From Gentiana macrophylla (lineage: Eukaryota; Streptophyta; Magnoliopsida; Gentianales; Gentianaceae): 64,000 nt of DNA. This document shows positions 22,486-33,019 of this stretch, in pieces (position 1 is the stretch's first letter; every line of letters starts with the position of its first letter). The notes under the pieces are model-generated. The model made no database searches, had not been told where the DNA came from, and was given only the letters and a program-made list of their open reading frames with translations. The DNA lies in the NCBI GenBank assembly GCA_026214975.1, contig JAOBSW010000246.1, positions 17,971 through 81,970 of the forward strand, written 5' to 3'. Made by a program: the position numbers and the translations under genes.

Positions 22486-22744
22486 TATCTACTTCTCCTC
22501 CTACTTCTTCTTCCACCTTCCTCGCAGCACAACCTCCGGACTCTCCTGAAGTTCAAATCTTCGATTAATTTGGGATAAAAGTAAGCTCAGAATCGAAGTT
22601 TATACAGACAGGTTATATAGGCAGGTTCATAGGGTTTCCATTCCCAAGGCGCCTGTGGTCCTACTCTTCTGATCTCCAGTGTCTTTCAACTAGCCGTTAG
22701 AGTACGCTTTCTGCAACGACGAAATTCAAATTTTTCAGAGAAGA
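22486..22744 (-). promoter_or_regulatory. 5' UTR and upstream region of the BUBR1-like gene
   Basis: The minus strand directly upstream of the ATG is purine-rich (GAAG/GAGG tracts at 22486-22530, plus-strand CTCC/CTTC), typical of a plant 5' UTR. A TATA-like TATATAAC occurs as the complement near 22612-22619. The assignment rests on position only; no MSA-type mitotic element was recognised. Confidence 0.35.
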
Positions 22745-22757
22745 GGTTTCCCGATTT

Positions 22758-22986
22758 AAAAAAAAAAAAGGTTAAACCACAAACTCCCCCACTCCCTCTC
22801 TCACAGGACGAGTGAAGATGTTAATCAGGTAATCTAGTGGCTCAATGTCATGTGCTTGCTATTATACCAAACAGACCAAAAGAAGTCGTCCATTTACGAT
22901 ATTCGAACCTCCACACTCCACCTTCAGGTCCAGCTGCCCTTTTAATACATCAAAACCCTTTACCACTAGACCATATCCTGTAGACT
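22758..22986 (-). mobile_element. tRNA-derived SINE, second family
   Basis: On the minus strand from 22986 an A box (TGGTCTAGTGG) and, about 65 bases later, a B box (GGTTCGAAT) define a pol III tRNA-like head. The far end finishes next to a run of T on the minus strand (A run at 22758-22769). The flanks are a 13-bp near-perfect direct repeat, GGTTTCCCRATTT, at 22745-22757 and 22987-22999. Head and body differ from the SINE at 1591-1805, so it belongs to another family. It sits about 270 bp upstream of the BUBR1 start codon. Confidence 0.8.
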
Positions 22987-23185
22987 GGTTTCCCAATTTT
23001 TAATGTTATGTTTCTTAGGAGAGAATGTAATGGAATATTTTTTAATTTCATTCTATTGTTTGTGTATGATTAATAGGTAATGAAATGAAATAAAATTTTA
23101 TTCGAATGAAATAAAAAGGTCGATTTTAATTCCTTCCAAAAATTAATGGAATGCGATGAAATAAAATGAAAATCGATAAAACACG

Positions 23186-23390
23186 TGAGTGATGAGGTAA
23201 GAGTGGGTGGGTGGTAGGGTAGGGTAGGTGATGAAGGAGGGTAGGTAGGATGGGGTAGGGTAAGGTGGGTATATGGTGGGTGATGGTGGAGTAGAGTAAG
23301 TGGTGTGGTAAGGTAGGTAGGATGCGTATGGTAGGATAATGTGAGATATGGTAGGATATGATACGGTGGTTGGTAAGGTAGAGTAGGGTG
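23186..23390. repeat. GGTA/GGTGG-rich minisatellite
   Basis: About 200 bp made of irregular repeats of GGTAG, GGTGG and GGTAGGATA units on the plus strand, ending exactly at the LTR border at 23391. The 118-codon minus-strand frame here is only translated repeat. Confidence 0.8.
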
Positions 23391-23672
23391 TGTTGAAGTT
23401 TTAAAGTTACAAACAGAAAGTAAAGAAAACGCGGAATTATTATTAATGAACTGAAATTATAAGTTACAATGCTACTGACCATGAGGTATTTATAGCTTCA
23501 TACACCTCATTAATCAGTTATAAATTAGTTACAAATAGTTACAACAAACTATAACTGAATAACTGCTTTCTGTGTTTGGATGCTCTGCTGACTAACTCAG
23601 CAGACTACTGAGTCTTCATATGTTCAGTTGACTGGCACTTAGTAGACTTTCTTCAGCTTATATATTGTAACA
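23391..23672 (-). mobile_element. 3' LTR of the minus-strand Copia element
   Basis: Read on the minus strand it begins TGTTACAATATATAAGC at 23672, directly after a purine tract (GACGGGG), and ends ACTTCAACA at 23391. It shares its ends and several internal blocks with the LTR at 4985-5312, but is 282 bp long. TATAAATACC (complement at about 23488-23497) is a likely TATA box. Confidence 0.7.
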
Positions 23673-23751
23673 CCCCGTCAAGCTGAGAATGGTGCATTAT
23701 TAGCTTACACTCAGCACACTTCCTTCAGCTACTGAAACTTTGGAATATTTT

Positions 23752-25630
23752 TTAAATGCCTAACTTGTCCAACAAGTAGAAGAAGATGGGTGCATCTAAA
23801 GCCTTGGTGAGGATGTCAGCAGCTTGTTCTTTTGTGTTGACCGAAAGAAGTTTGACAAGTCCAGACTTGACTTTGTCTCTCATAACATGACAGTCAATCT
23901 CAATATGCTTTGTTCTTTCATGAAAGACAGGATTATGAGCAATATGCATGGGCACTAGCTTTGTCACAAAATCATACAAAGATGCAGCTTGAATCGAACC
24001 TTCAAATCTTGTAGAATGTAAATCAACTACTGAATTTCACAAACTGCATTTGTCATAGCCCTGCACTCAGCCTCTGATTAACTTCTTGCTATTGTGGTTT
24101 GTTTCTTTGCCTTCCAAGAGATAGAGCATCTCCTTGAAACATCATGTAGCTCGACATCGATTTTCTTGTTTCAGTAAGGCAACCAACCCAATCACTATCT
24201 ATCTCAAACTTTTTAGGACAAGGTTATTCTCAATTTGGAAACAATATTCTTGACCTGGATTGGCCTTCAAATACCTCAAAGAGATCTATGTGTTGCCTTA
24301 ATATGGTTTTCAGTGGGAGTGTCCAGAAATTGACTCAGTTGCTGAACTGCAAAAGCAATATATGGTATGGTAAAAAAGAGGTAGATTAATTTACCCACTA
24401 ATGATCTGTATGAAGTATTGTCTTCCAAAAGTGGTGAATCACCATGCTGTAAGGTCTGCGTGGACTCCATAGGTGTCTTAGCAGGTTTAGCTTCTAAAAA
24501 TTCATATTCTTCTAAGGAGATTGAGTGTGTACTTTCTTTGGGAAATGGATATTCCTGCAGGCGTTCTAGCAGCCTCAGTACCTAGGAATATCTCAATTTT
24601 CCCAGTTGCTCATATAGGGCATCCTTGACTTGCTGAATCAGTTGCTCCCTATGGCTTGTTGCTATGATGTCATTTACATATACCAACAGAGCAATGAAAG
24701 ATTGTTCTAACCCTTTAGTGAATAAACTGTGGTCATTTTTGGATAAATCCTTGTGCTTCCAATTGATTCGGCTTAATCACAATTCCACTGCCTCGCTAGA
24801 TTGCTTCGCACATACAATGATTTTGTTAATCTACAAACTTTATTTGGTTTGGTTGATGCACAACCTAGGGTAATCAAGCAGATAGACTTCTTCTTGTAAA
24901 TCTCCGTGTAGGAAGGCAATATTGACATCCATCTGATGTAGATGCCAATTATTAGTTGTTGCTGCTGCAAGTAAAGCCCTGAAGGTTGTAATCTTAACAA
25001 CAGGGGAAAAAGATTTTTGATAATCAATGCCATATGTTTGAGTGTAACATTTTGCTACTAGTCTGGCTTTGTATCTCTCCACATAACCATCAGGATTATA
25101 CTTGATTATGTATACCCATTTGCACCCAATGGGTTTCTTGCATGGAGCGTATGAGTCTTTTGTAGAACTTCAATCTCTTTTTGCATTGCTTCTTTTCACT
25201 CATGCTTGATGGATTGATTGTAAGTCTTAGGTTCTTTAATATCATCAATAGCATTAATGAATATGGAATACTCTGCTAAAAGGTTTTCCAGATTCATTAC
25301 CTCACTCAGCAGGTGTGGAGTCTGATGAACTGTATGACCACCACCTTGATAAAAGGTTGGTGATTTTCTTATCCTTGTGGATCTTCTCAATTGTGTTGGT
25401 TCAAGTGTCTGGCTGACAGGAGCATGCTCTTCATTAGATGCCTCAATTGCAGCTGACCCTATGTTAGGCTGGTCTGCTGACTCATTCAGCAGATCATCAA
25501 AATTGTCCATCATTGGTAATGGCATGTTAGCAAGATTTCTAGCCCTGCCTAATACCTGTTGAAAACTGTCCATCACTGGTAATAAAAAAAATGCCGGATT
25601 TTGTGCTGATTTGATGCACTGCAACACAGA
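23752..25630 (-). pseudogene. Copia pol remnant (IN tail, RT, RNase H)
   Basis: Minus-strand Copia polyprotein fragments appear in the correct order. The linker after integrase (25630-25196) holds the RRSTRIRKSP motif typical of that region. The reverse transcriptase N-terminal half (25082-24840) includes [20 protein letters not shown] and [18 protein letters not shown]. The RT/RNase H connection is at 24470-24276 (YRSLVGKLIYLFFTIPYIAF). The RNase H end (23979-23752) contains [13 protein letters not shown] and ADILTKAL. Frames change between blocks and stops intervene, so it is dead. Gag, protease and most of integrase are missing. The upstream end is cut by the solo LTR at 25636. Confidence 0.9.
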
Positions 25631-25635
25631 ATTCA

Positions 25636-25748
25636 TGTAATATTCCGATTTTTGGGAAAGGGCAGACGTGTCATTTTGCGAAAACGAAATATTGGGTTCG
25701 GTTCCTTTTATTCGGAGTTAATAATTTGGATATCTATATATGTATTTT

Positions 25749-25844
<96 letters not shown>

Positions 25845-27853
25845 AAGAAAATCGATTTAATAATGGTGATTATGGAAAATCATGGAAATTAGGTAATTAT
25901 GGGATTTTTCCTATTTAAGGAAAATCAACCTAATCAGCCCCATAATCTTTTAATCAGATTTTCCACCTCCAAAGTTCATCTTTTGCGTGTGTGAGCAAGA
26001 TTTAGGGCTGAGGGAATTTTCATCAGTTGTTAATTCAATTCTTGACGGTTTTCAGATCAGAGTCGAGCACCGGAATCGTTGTGAAGAAGGCAGCGTTTTG
26101 ATTGCAGAAAGTTGGAGCTTTGATAAGGTATGTGTAAGCCCTAATTCATCCCACCTTCGAGTTTGATGGGTTCAAACTCATCAATTCGTAGTTTTGTCGT
26201 TTAGAAGCGTGTGATCGAATCTAATTTAAGTTTGGATTTATCACACATGTTTTCGCGAAAAGGATCGTTTTTTTCTTTCTTTTTTCGAAAGTTAGAGTTG
26301 GATTAAGCTTGCTTAAAAGGTAAGAGAAAGTTATGATGCGTAGATGCAAGAAAGTTATGCTTTTTCGTTGATCAAAGGATCATAGACGTTTAGATATGTT
26401 TTCTACGTTTTACTGAGTTGAAATCGATGTTAATTAGGTTAGAAACGATTCGTAAATCGAAGTTGTGAAGGTTTTAGCGCTTTGGGAAAAACCCGGTCGG
26501 ACGGGCGTCTGACTAAAGTGCACGGGCGCCTGAGACCAAGGAACTCGGACGGGCGTTTGAGGTCGATTTTTATTCAGATGTAGTCGCTTTTTGGCGGACG
26601 GGCGCCCAAGGTTAGTGGACGGGCGTCCGATTACGGATGGGCGCCCATAGGTTCCAAACAGGCGTCTGGCCTGTTTTACTTTGTTTTCACTATTCTAGCA
26701 CCTTAGTTCGGTTTTTGACTTCATAATCATGTTTTCACTATTTTAAACCCTTAATCTCGATATGTTAAGATTAATTAAATATGAACAAGCCCCGATTGAG
26801 TTTCGATTCGCTCAGCTTAAAAACACCAATGTACTCTTAAAGGAGTTGAAGTTCGGATCCGTCGGAAGCGGCATGAAAGGGCTTGTGCTTTGATGAACTA
26901 GGTTCATCAATGTCCGTGTAATTGATAGGATGTGATGTCTAGTTGTCTAAGTGAGGAGTAGAGTCGATAAGGTGAGTATTATTCAAAACACTTAGGTAAC
27001 TAGTTAATTCACATTAATAATTACATAAGTGTAGTAAAAGCTAAAACGCCATCTATTCTTGGTTAGTAATCGATTCAAATCGGCGATGTGATACGCTTAT
27101 AAAAGGTGGACAACGCCATCGGCTCAAAAGGTCGAAGCGGTAGTGGAGGAAATCCATCGAACGATATGCATACCGGGAGATCCGGGACTACCGGTGCTAA
27201 TCACCGTAGTTGGCAAGTATATCTCGTGGTGGAATTTTCACCATGCATTGTGTCCTTGAGTAATGATTTAACAAAGATAAGCTAAGTTAGAAACGTATAG
27301 TCACGACGTGTCGATGGGCATGTAGTGAACCCTAGATCGAGTCGGTCTCACCAAGATAATCTTTTAATAATAACCTTAATTTAATTGTAGCTTCTACTTC
27401 TTACTTTGTACAAATGTACTTACCTCAAATGCATGTTTATTTATGTGTTTGGGGGAGAGAAGACGAACAGGTATATGAGGAGTTCGAGGAGGACTTTGAT
27501 GACGACGTTTGAGGACGCCGGACTTGAAGACCTTGTTTATTATTTATTTCTTTCATTTACTTCATAGACTTGGATCGCTATTGGATCTTGTTGTCACTTT
27601 TAGTACTTTTAAATTCGTAAAGATTTGGATTCGTTGGTTTCGTTTCGGATGTAATAATATTACATTTCCTTTTTAGTTCTTTATTTCTATTCTTGGTTAT
27701 TTGAAAAATTACCCGAGTCTTTTTAGCTTCCGTTTGCTTTAATTTGATACGACATAGTAGAGGCTTACGTGTAATATTATTTATTTAATATTATGCGTGC
27801 CGAACGTTTCGATTTCCGGATAAGGACTCGGTGTCCGGGAACGGGGCGTTACA
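25636..27853 (-). mobile_element. Solo LTR, copy 2, with 5-bp target duplication
   Basis: A 2218-bp block runs on the minus strand from TGTAACGCCCCGTTCCCGG (27853) to ATCGGAATATTACA (25636), that is TG...CA. It is flanked by a perfect 5-bp direct repeat ATTCA at 25631-25635 and 27854-27858. There is no internal region, so it is a solo LTR left by recombination. A 90-bp AT microsatellite lies at 25750-25840 near its 3' end. It is the sister of the LTR at 13218-18241. The family, perhaps Gypsy because of LTR length, is not determined. Confidence 0.85.
26485..26680. repeat. Cluster of GGACGGGCGYCYGA motifs
   Basis: Seven or so imperfect copies of a 14-base GC-rich motif (for example CGGACGGGCGTCTGA, GACGGGCGCCCAAGG, GGACGGGCGTCCGA) lie within 200 bp. 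They sit about 1.2 kb from the LTR start, in an otherwise AT-rich LTR. The sister LTR has an unrelated motif cluster at this offset. Confidence 0.8.
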
Positions 27854-27989
27854 ATTCAAATTCTATGAAGGTTATATGCAATCAAAGCATAAAGGTCGTA
27901 TCTTTTCTTTAAAACGTGTTAATGCATTTGATATTTCTCTGATTAGAATACGACATTGCCTTGACTTTTGCTTGTGATGTGATTTGCAG

Positions 27990-30456
27990 ATCCTTGGGTC
28001 AATAAAACACGTTTTACACATGATGTATGGCCCCATAGCCATTAAAGGTTGAACCTTGACCCGGTTTCAGTCCGGATTCACTGAAAATTGAGTGTTTCCA
28101 TTTCAAGCACTAGTGGTTCTCTTTTTTGTGGTCAGACTGCCCAGTTTGGTGAATCTCAACCCAAACCGCTCTAGTAAAATGGCTTGACCTTCTCTACAGT
28201 CGGTTCTGGTTCAATGACTGAGGGTATACACCATGGGAAGTAATAGGTCTAGTCAAAGCTAAGAGTAATTGCCCAATGATTCCTAGAAACTTAGTCAAAA
28301 TCAAGGTTAGTTGGCATCATAGCTAGCTTTGACTTTGTCTTGAGTTAATCCTTGGTTCAATAGTGGTAAACATGCTATATATGTAATTGAACCAGGGTTC
28401 GGGTTGCCTTTTCCCCTGTGCTATTTGAACTTAAGCCTAAATGAATTAGTCTGTTGAACCAATGATTGAGTGTTCAACCAGAATAATATGTGGTTCAGTG
28501 ACTAGTATCACTCCCCATTTTGCTTGATGACCCCTTAAGGGAGTTAACATAGTTCTTTAACCAAAACCCTTCTATTGGTTGTCACTGCCGGAAAATCACT
28601 GTCATTTATTGCCTCATATTTTATTTGATTCCATTCTGATTAAGTTCACACACACAGTCTTGAGGTCTTTCATACCTCTAGGCCTATAAATAGGAAGGCA
28701 TACTGGACAGGATTTCATGAGTTGACCTTTTGCAATCCCACATTTTCTCACTTTCAAAAAGTCTGTCTGCTATTGTTTAAAAAGCTAGAAGCATGTGGTC
28801 TTGAGTTCACACACTTGCCTGAAGTGTGGTGAACTGGTTGGAATCTTGCTGGAGTGTGTATAGCTTGAGGACTGGTAAAGCTATACACATGACTCATGAT
28901 CAACCTTGTTTGGTTGTCTGCATTGTGTTCTTCCCCGTGAAGGTACTCAATTTAGAACTAGTTTTTATTGCTTTTAACTGTCTTGTTGTGTTTGTGTTAG
29001 TGTGTTGATCGGTAGTACCCTTGTTCTAGGATCATCTGTACTGAAAGTATCCTTATGTGGTGCCTAAGGGACTTGGCATACATGTTTACTTTTAGTTGAC
29101 CTTTGATCCTGTGTCAATCAGGAATACTGATCAAGTTCACTGTTGTGTTTGTGATCCCCTGTTGCCTGTTTGGACATTCTGACATTTGAATTGCTGAATT
29201 TCAGAAAAGATCTAGCCTGATGTTGAGCAATTTGGTTGATAACCAAAGTTGCTGCCTTGTGGATAAGGCACAACAAATCAGATTTTCTGATAATCTGCAA
29301 TTTGAGTCTCAGAATTGTTCATCCCTTTGTTTTGTGCAAAGTCTTGGTTCAGCACTTTAGTTGCTCTATATCAAGGAATCATGATATGTCTATTGTGCGG
29401 CTGGTTCCAAAAACCTACACACTGTCTTGTGGATATGGCATAATAGACTGGTTCTTTGACCCCTTGCAAGATTGTGTTGGTACAAGGCTTGGCCTTGTCT
29501 GTCTGTCTGTCTGTTTTTATCCCCTCAAACTATTGGGAAATTCAGCAGCATGTCCTTGTGACAAGTCTACTAAATTTCTACCTCATTACCGTGCTATTTT
29601 TGACATAATCTGTTGGATACTTGCTTATGTACTGCCTGCGAATCTGTTCCTGTGAAGCCTGCTTTTAGTGATCATCCTGTAATAGGACTTTAGTCTTGCA
29701 AGTAGCTTGTAGGGCCTGCTGACATTCTTGTGATTAGTAGCAATACTGACCTGATATTCAAACCTAAGTTGAGACTATAATCTGATTATCATCTCGTCAA
29801 ACCGATTGGTCAACATAGTTTCGGTCTTTACTGCTTGTTAATCAAGTACTTGTACTCAATCTTATATTTCACCCCGATAAATCGCTTCTCATGAGTTTGT
29901 TTATCATCATGAAGTTCAACCGAGATCTTCGTTTGAATATTGTTTGATATGGCTTTTGTTACATATTCGCTTTTTTATTTCAAACTATAGTTTTGAATAC
30001 GTAATAATATAGCCTTGTTTATGTATTTGTTCAGTAATCAAGTTGCTCTTAATTTTGATCGTAACATAGTGGTGTTGTAATATATTTTCGTTCTTGAATT
30101 AATCGTAATCTGCGTGAAAGTTTTTTTGGAATATTATTTGACTGCTTCAAGTGTGACCTTCATCTTGTTAATCAATCCTTCATTAAAGTGACTTAACATT
30201 TTTTTTTGATCATACTCGAGATTGTGTAATCCTTTGTTTTTGTGCATAATATTATCTAATCACACTTAGAAATATTTGTTCATCTAGGTTTACTTACACA
30301 ATCGTATAACTTGTTAAATCTTGCTTCCGGATTAACTTGTTAATTAATTGTGTAATAACTTGCTCTATTATTTGATAAATAGAAAAAGCTATCAAAATTC
30401 CCTACACTCTATTCAACCCCCTTCAAGAGTGTATTATGCGCATTATCGATCCAACA
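27990..30456 (+). mobile_element. LTR-like block (large Copia type), tentative
   Basis: The layout resembles a large Copia LTR: a TATA box CTATAAATAGG at 28683-28693, then about 1.75 kb of R/U5-like sequence. It finishes with ATTCAACCCCCTTC (30411-30424) and CGATCCAACA (30447-30456). No partner LTR, primer-binding site or target duplication was identified. The short frames at 28826 and 29236 lack recognisable homology. Confidence 0.35.
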
Positions 30457-31008
30457 TTTTCAATCAGCCTTCATTGCTGGTTTGAGCTTGATCAGAGACC
30501 TGCATTGTTCTTTAATCAACTATGATTCTTATTAGGTAGATCCTTTCCCTCTTCTTATAGTTTTATTCTCAAGCTTAACATCTCCTTATTTGAATAAGTA
30601 GTTGTTGCATTTGAAAATCAAGTCTAGCTTTCACCTTTTGTCTTTGTTGAGTGCAAGCTTGATGATGATTAGTCTTGGCAACTTTACCCCACTACTTGAG
30701 ATTTATTATGAGATATATACATGATGTATATCTTCCGTACTAAGGATGGAAAATGTGATGCATAATGTGTAACATTGTGTATTATACATCATATGATATG
30801 ATTTGATGTCGTGATCATCTTGTTGTGTATTTTATCTGCAAGTTAAGATCACAATCTTTCCTACACTATAAATAGTAAAAAACCTAAGGGCATTAGTATC
30901 ATAGATATATGTACATGCTATAACATTGATGATCAGACATAGAAATGATGTATGATGATGTATGATTTGTGAAAGTACCAAACAAAGATATAACGTGATA
31001 TATAAATG
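30457..31008. other. Intergenic, no gene recognised
   Basis: AT-rich sequence with several ATGATGTAT and GATATGATATG word repeats. No coding or element signature was found. Confidence 0.4.
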
Positions 31009-31805
31009 TTAGGAAATTTACGTGGGAACGCATCGGAATTCAAAATTTATTTCCTTTAATCAGGATTGACTTTGTTTAAGGAACAAATATAATAAGATAG
31101 TAGATGGTGGTTACCTAGCTTGATCTAAAAGATCGACGCTTTGACCGTCTAAGGAGAGTAGTGGTGCATGGAGCCGCCCAAGCGTTCGGCCTCTACCGCT
31201 AGTCCACACGAACAACCCCCCGGAATCCACCATTGGATTGCTACTAGAAAAACTCGGTTGCTAGACCGACCTTTTCTCTCTCTCAAATCTCTCTCTAAGA
31301 AGCTCTCTATTTTTACAAGAAACTACTATATTGGTCTCTTGGAATTGTGATGTAACACTGGCGGATCCAGGAATTTATTCCAGTAGTGTCACCGGAGTCT
31401 AAAACTACATCTTTTATCCAAAAAAAAATTCAGTGAGGTCACCGGAGTCTAAAACTTCAATTTTTATCGGCAAAATAACACTTTTTAACAACAAAACAAC
31501 ATAGTTTTAATACTAATTTTTTTTAAATCCAGTGGGGTCACGTGACCCCCCTGAGGCACGTCGATCCGCCACTGTGATGTACAAAAGAGCTAGCCAACCC
31601 CTTGCTTATATAGGGTGTTGGGCGCCCCACAGTATCATATTCCCAATATGAAAAGCTTCTATGTAGATTAAGGAGAAAGAAAACCATTTCCTAATAAAAT
31701 AAGGAAAATACCTTTGATTGATTTATCTCATTTTATTTAATATATTATATTAAATATTTCCAAGATATTGTCAATATTTTTATCTTATTACCATCTAATC
31801 TATTT

Positions 31806-31870
<65 letters not shown>
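31009..31870 (-). repeat. LTR-like segment with TATA box, minus strand
   Basis: On the minus strand a TATA-like CCCTATATAAGCAAGG (complement at 31598-31613) precedes a CT/GA-rich leader. The segment ends with TTCCTAACA at 31009, like the 3' end of an LTR. It is split by the hAT MITE at 31356-31574 and runs rightward into an (AC)n(AT)n microsatellite (31807-31870). The matching upstream part may lie beyond 38090. Primer-binding site and partner LTR were not found. Confidence 0.35.
31356..31574. mobile_element. hAT-type MITE (219 bp)
   Basis: The terminal inverted repeats CACTGGCGGATC and GATCCGCCACTG match at 11 of 12 positions and belong to the common plant CAGTGGCGGA hAT group. They are flanked by an 8-bp duplication with one difference, TGATGTAA at 31348-31355 and TGATGTAC at 31575-31582. 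Inside, GTCACCGGAGTCTAAAACT occurs twice (31388 and 31439). There is no coding capacity. Confidence 0.85.
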
Positions 31871-31872
<2 letters not shown>

Positions 31873-32049
31873 AGGGAATTTAACCCAATTACCCGCTTTG
31901 ACCCGCTTCTAAACCCAACCCAAACTCGTAAAATATGAATAAAGAAAATCAAACCTACTATAATTAGAAAATTCGGTTTATTAAAATTTTAATTCCCTAA
32001 TAAATACCCTTATTTTTAAATTAATATCCAGCATTAAAAAAACACCTCC

Positions 32050-33005
32050 TGTAGAATGAATGGAAAAAGAGACTTAAGGAGAAAATTTCTTCAAACAAAC
32101 AACCGGATCTTTAAAAAAAAACTTACTAAAAAAACACTCTTAAAATCAAATCAAATCTTTGCAATAAAAAAAATTCAAATCAAATCAATATTAGACCGAA
32201 ATTGCCGCATAAATTTCTCCTTCCTAATTTTTTCAAAAAACAAGCGGATCTTTAAAAAAAACACTTACTAATAAAAAACACTCTTAAAATCAAATCAATT
32301 CTTAAAAAATTCAAAATTAGGTCAAAATTGCTGCACAAATGAAAATTTCTTCCTACAAACAAGCAGATTTATATAAATAAACAAAAAAACACACACTTTC
32401 TTAATAAAACACTCCTAAAATTAAATCAAATTTATTTCAATAAAAAAAGAAAATCAAATCAAATCAAATGCCGAAATTGACGCATAAAATCAAATCAAAT
32501 CTTTTCAATAAAAAAAATTCAAATCAAATAAATATTAGAATGGAAAAGGAGACGTAAGGATAAAATTTCTTCAAAAACAACCGGATTTACAAAAAAAAAA
32601 ACTTACTAAAAAAACACTCCTGAAATCAAATCAAATCTTTTCATTAAAAAAAATTCAAATCAAATCAATATTAGACCGAAATTGCCGCATAAATTTCTCC
32701 TTCCTAATTTTTTCAAAAAAAAAAAAGCGGTTCTTTAAAAAAAAACACACTTACTAATAAAACACACTCTTAAAATCAAATCAAATCTTTAAAAAAAATC
32801 AAAATTAAATCAAATCAAATCATTATTCGACCAAAATTGCCGCATAAATTTCTCATTCTTAATGTTTTTAAAAAAAACGAGCTGATCTTTAAAAAGAAAA
32901 CACTTACTAAAAAAACACTCTTAAAATCAAGTCAAATCTTTTCAATAAAAAAATTCAAATCAATATTAGGTCGAAATCGCCCTATAAATTTTTTCTTCCA
33001 GTGGT
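32050..33005. repeat. Degenerate ~140-bp tandem array
   Basis: About six units follow each other, each with a GCGGATCTTTAAAAAA-like start (32104, 32243, 32365, 32582, 32727, 32882), an ACTTACTAAAAAAACACTC block, a run of AATCAAATCAAATC and a GACCGAAATTGCCGCATAAA-like block. Spacing varies between about 122 and 217 bp. The unit is A-rich on the plus strand. The short frames here are translated repeat. Confidence 0.7.
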
Positions 33006-33019
33006 TGAATCATCTGTAG

